Below are positions 63,884-64,000 of a DNA stretch of 64,000 nucleotides, one piece after another. The notes under the pieces were generated by a model that saw nothing but the letters and a program-made list of their open reading frames with translations, searched no databases and had not been told where the DNA came from. A program made the position numbers and the translations under genes. How positions within the stretch are numbered: the stretch's first letter is position 1; each line of letters starts with the position of its first letter. The DNA comes from Auanema rhodensis (lineage: Eukaryota > Nematoda > Chromadorea > Rhabditida > Rhabditidae), in the NCBI GenBank assembly GCA_964057225.1, contig OZ059897.1:4526001-4590000 (forward strand), read 5' to 3'.

Positions 63884-64000
63884 TTCCCATGTACACTCAA
63901 CATTGCTTCCAAAAACATTGTGACAAAAATTTTCCCGAAAAATTTCTAAATAATTTCACAAAAAGTAGATGTTTTTAGATTCCTTTTTTCAAGGCAAAGA
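63884..64000. repeat. Partial monomer 183 (first 117 bp), cut by the window edge
   Basis: It has G37, A65, AT at 86-87, CC at 99-100 and GGCAAAG at 110-116, so it is a D-type start. It does not match the A start expected if the 1405-bp unit continued, so that HOR ends here. The array continues past the window. Confidence 0.85.

Larger units (their letters stand above)
1..64000. repeat. Satellite DNA array, 351-bp monomer, 182 complete copies plus one partial
   Basis: The same roughly 351-bp sequence repeats head to tail across the window with no inversion and no foreign insertion. Using TTCCCATG as the reference start, monomers begin at 1, 352, 703 and so on. The register slips by -1 in monomer 23 (7723-8072, 350 bp) and by +1 in monomers 175 and 179 (352 bp each), and nowhere else by net count. 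A monomer counted base by base is 32.5% GC. Copies are nearly identical apart from about 20 recurring diagnostic sites. Stops occur in all frames of every monomer, so it is non-coding. The size is close to two nucleosome repeats, as in many eukaryotic centromeric or pericentromeric satellites. The satellite family and host are not recognised. A role in heterochromatin or the centromere is inferred from organisation only. Confidence 0.98.
43524..64000. repeat. Array domain II: C/D-rich satellite (monomers 125-183)
   Basis: From monomer 125 the variant content changes sharply. Markers seen only here include AAGTTAAC at 216-223, TACAATGAG at 281-289, GATCGTATG at 316-324, GACGATAGAC at 116-125, TTGATAAACGCTTAAT at about 285-300, and CACAGAAAG. 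Domain I markers such as CACGAAAAG, GATGATGG and CAACGTTATTC disappear. Type B copies become rare (monomers 144, 152, 164, 166, 170, 178, 182) and A copies are scattered. This is a distinct subarray with its own expansion history, still in the same orientation and register. Confidence 0.82.

Noticed and set aside
1-64000. CRISPR array
   Set aside because: The repeat is 351 bp with no unique spacers; all bases recur in every unit.
1-64000. Transposon or helitron-derived array
   Set aside because: No transposase, terminal repeats, target-site duplications or unit ends were seen. The hairpin could be a relic of an inverted-repeat element, but nothing else supports that.
1-64000. Telomeric or subtelomeric short repeats, rDNA, tRNA or SINE sequences
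   Set aside because: No short telomere-type tandem repeats, conserved rRNA segments or A/B-box promoters were seen in the monomer.

Overview
The whole 64-kb window is one uninterrupted tandem array of a satellite DNA with a 351-bp monomer. I count 182 complete monomers and a 117-bp partial one at the right edge. There is no protein-coding gene, RNA gene, mobile element, CRISPR array or unique sequence that I can support. One monomer counted base by base (703-1053) is 32.5% GC (114/351). Such a long, homogeneous array with higher-order repeat (HOR) structure points to a eukaryotic nuclear genome, probably centromeric or pericentromeric heterochromatin. AT-rich monomers of about 350 bp (two nucleosomes) are common in insects, but I do not recognise this satellite, so the host lineage is unresolved. 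For reference I start each monomer at the TTCCCATG motif, which falls at base 1 of the window.

Monomers fall into a few recurring haplotypes. Type A and type B differ at about 19-20 diagnostic positions (roughly 5.5%). B' is B-like with G at 37, A at 65 and CC at 99-100. C and D dominate the right third: C is B-like with T at 37 and A at 65, and D is a fine mosaic of B' and A tracts. Many monomers are chimeras that switch haplotype inside the repeat. The commonest HOR is a 4-monomer unit (A-A-B-B', 1404 bp), with 2-, 3- and 5-monomer derivatives. In monomer numbers the layout is: m1-12 mixed; m13-22 and m42-51 a duplicated 3.5-kb segment; m25-28/m29-32 a tandem 1404-bp duplication; m51-53 a triplicated B monomer; m58-61/m62-65 another tandem HOR; m74-79 and m87-92, and m82-85 and m92-95, dispersed duplications; m97-99/m100-102 a tandem 3-mer; m103-124 A/B/B' HORs; and from about 43.5 kb to the end a second domain rich in C and D variants, ending in a tandem 1405-bp duplication that carries a shared 1-base insertion.

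The most interesting structure is inside the monomer. Each copy can form an elaborate imperfect hairpin of about 67 nt (monomer positions 203-269), and it also carries a 9-bp dyad across the monomer junction, a 7-bp dyad in the A-tract region, a B-specific 6-bp dyad and a perfect 10-bp palindrome. This dyad density, together with an almost invariant 35-bp block (151-185), is what I would follow up. The short ORFs (up to 79 codons) come from point variants that remove stops in individual monomers and are not genes.
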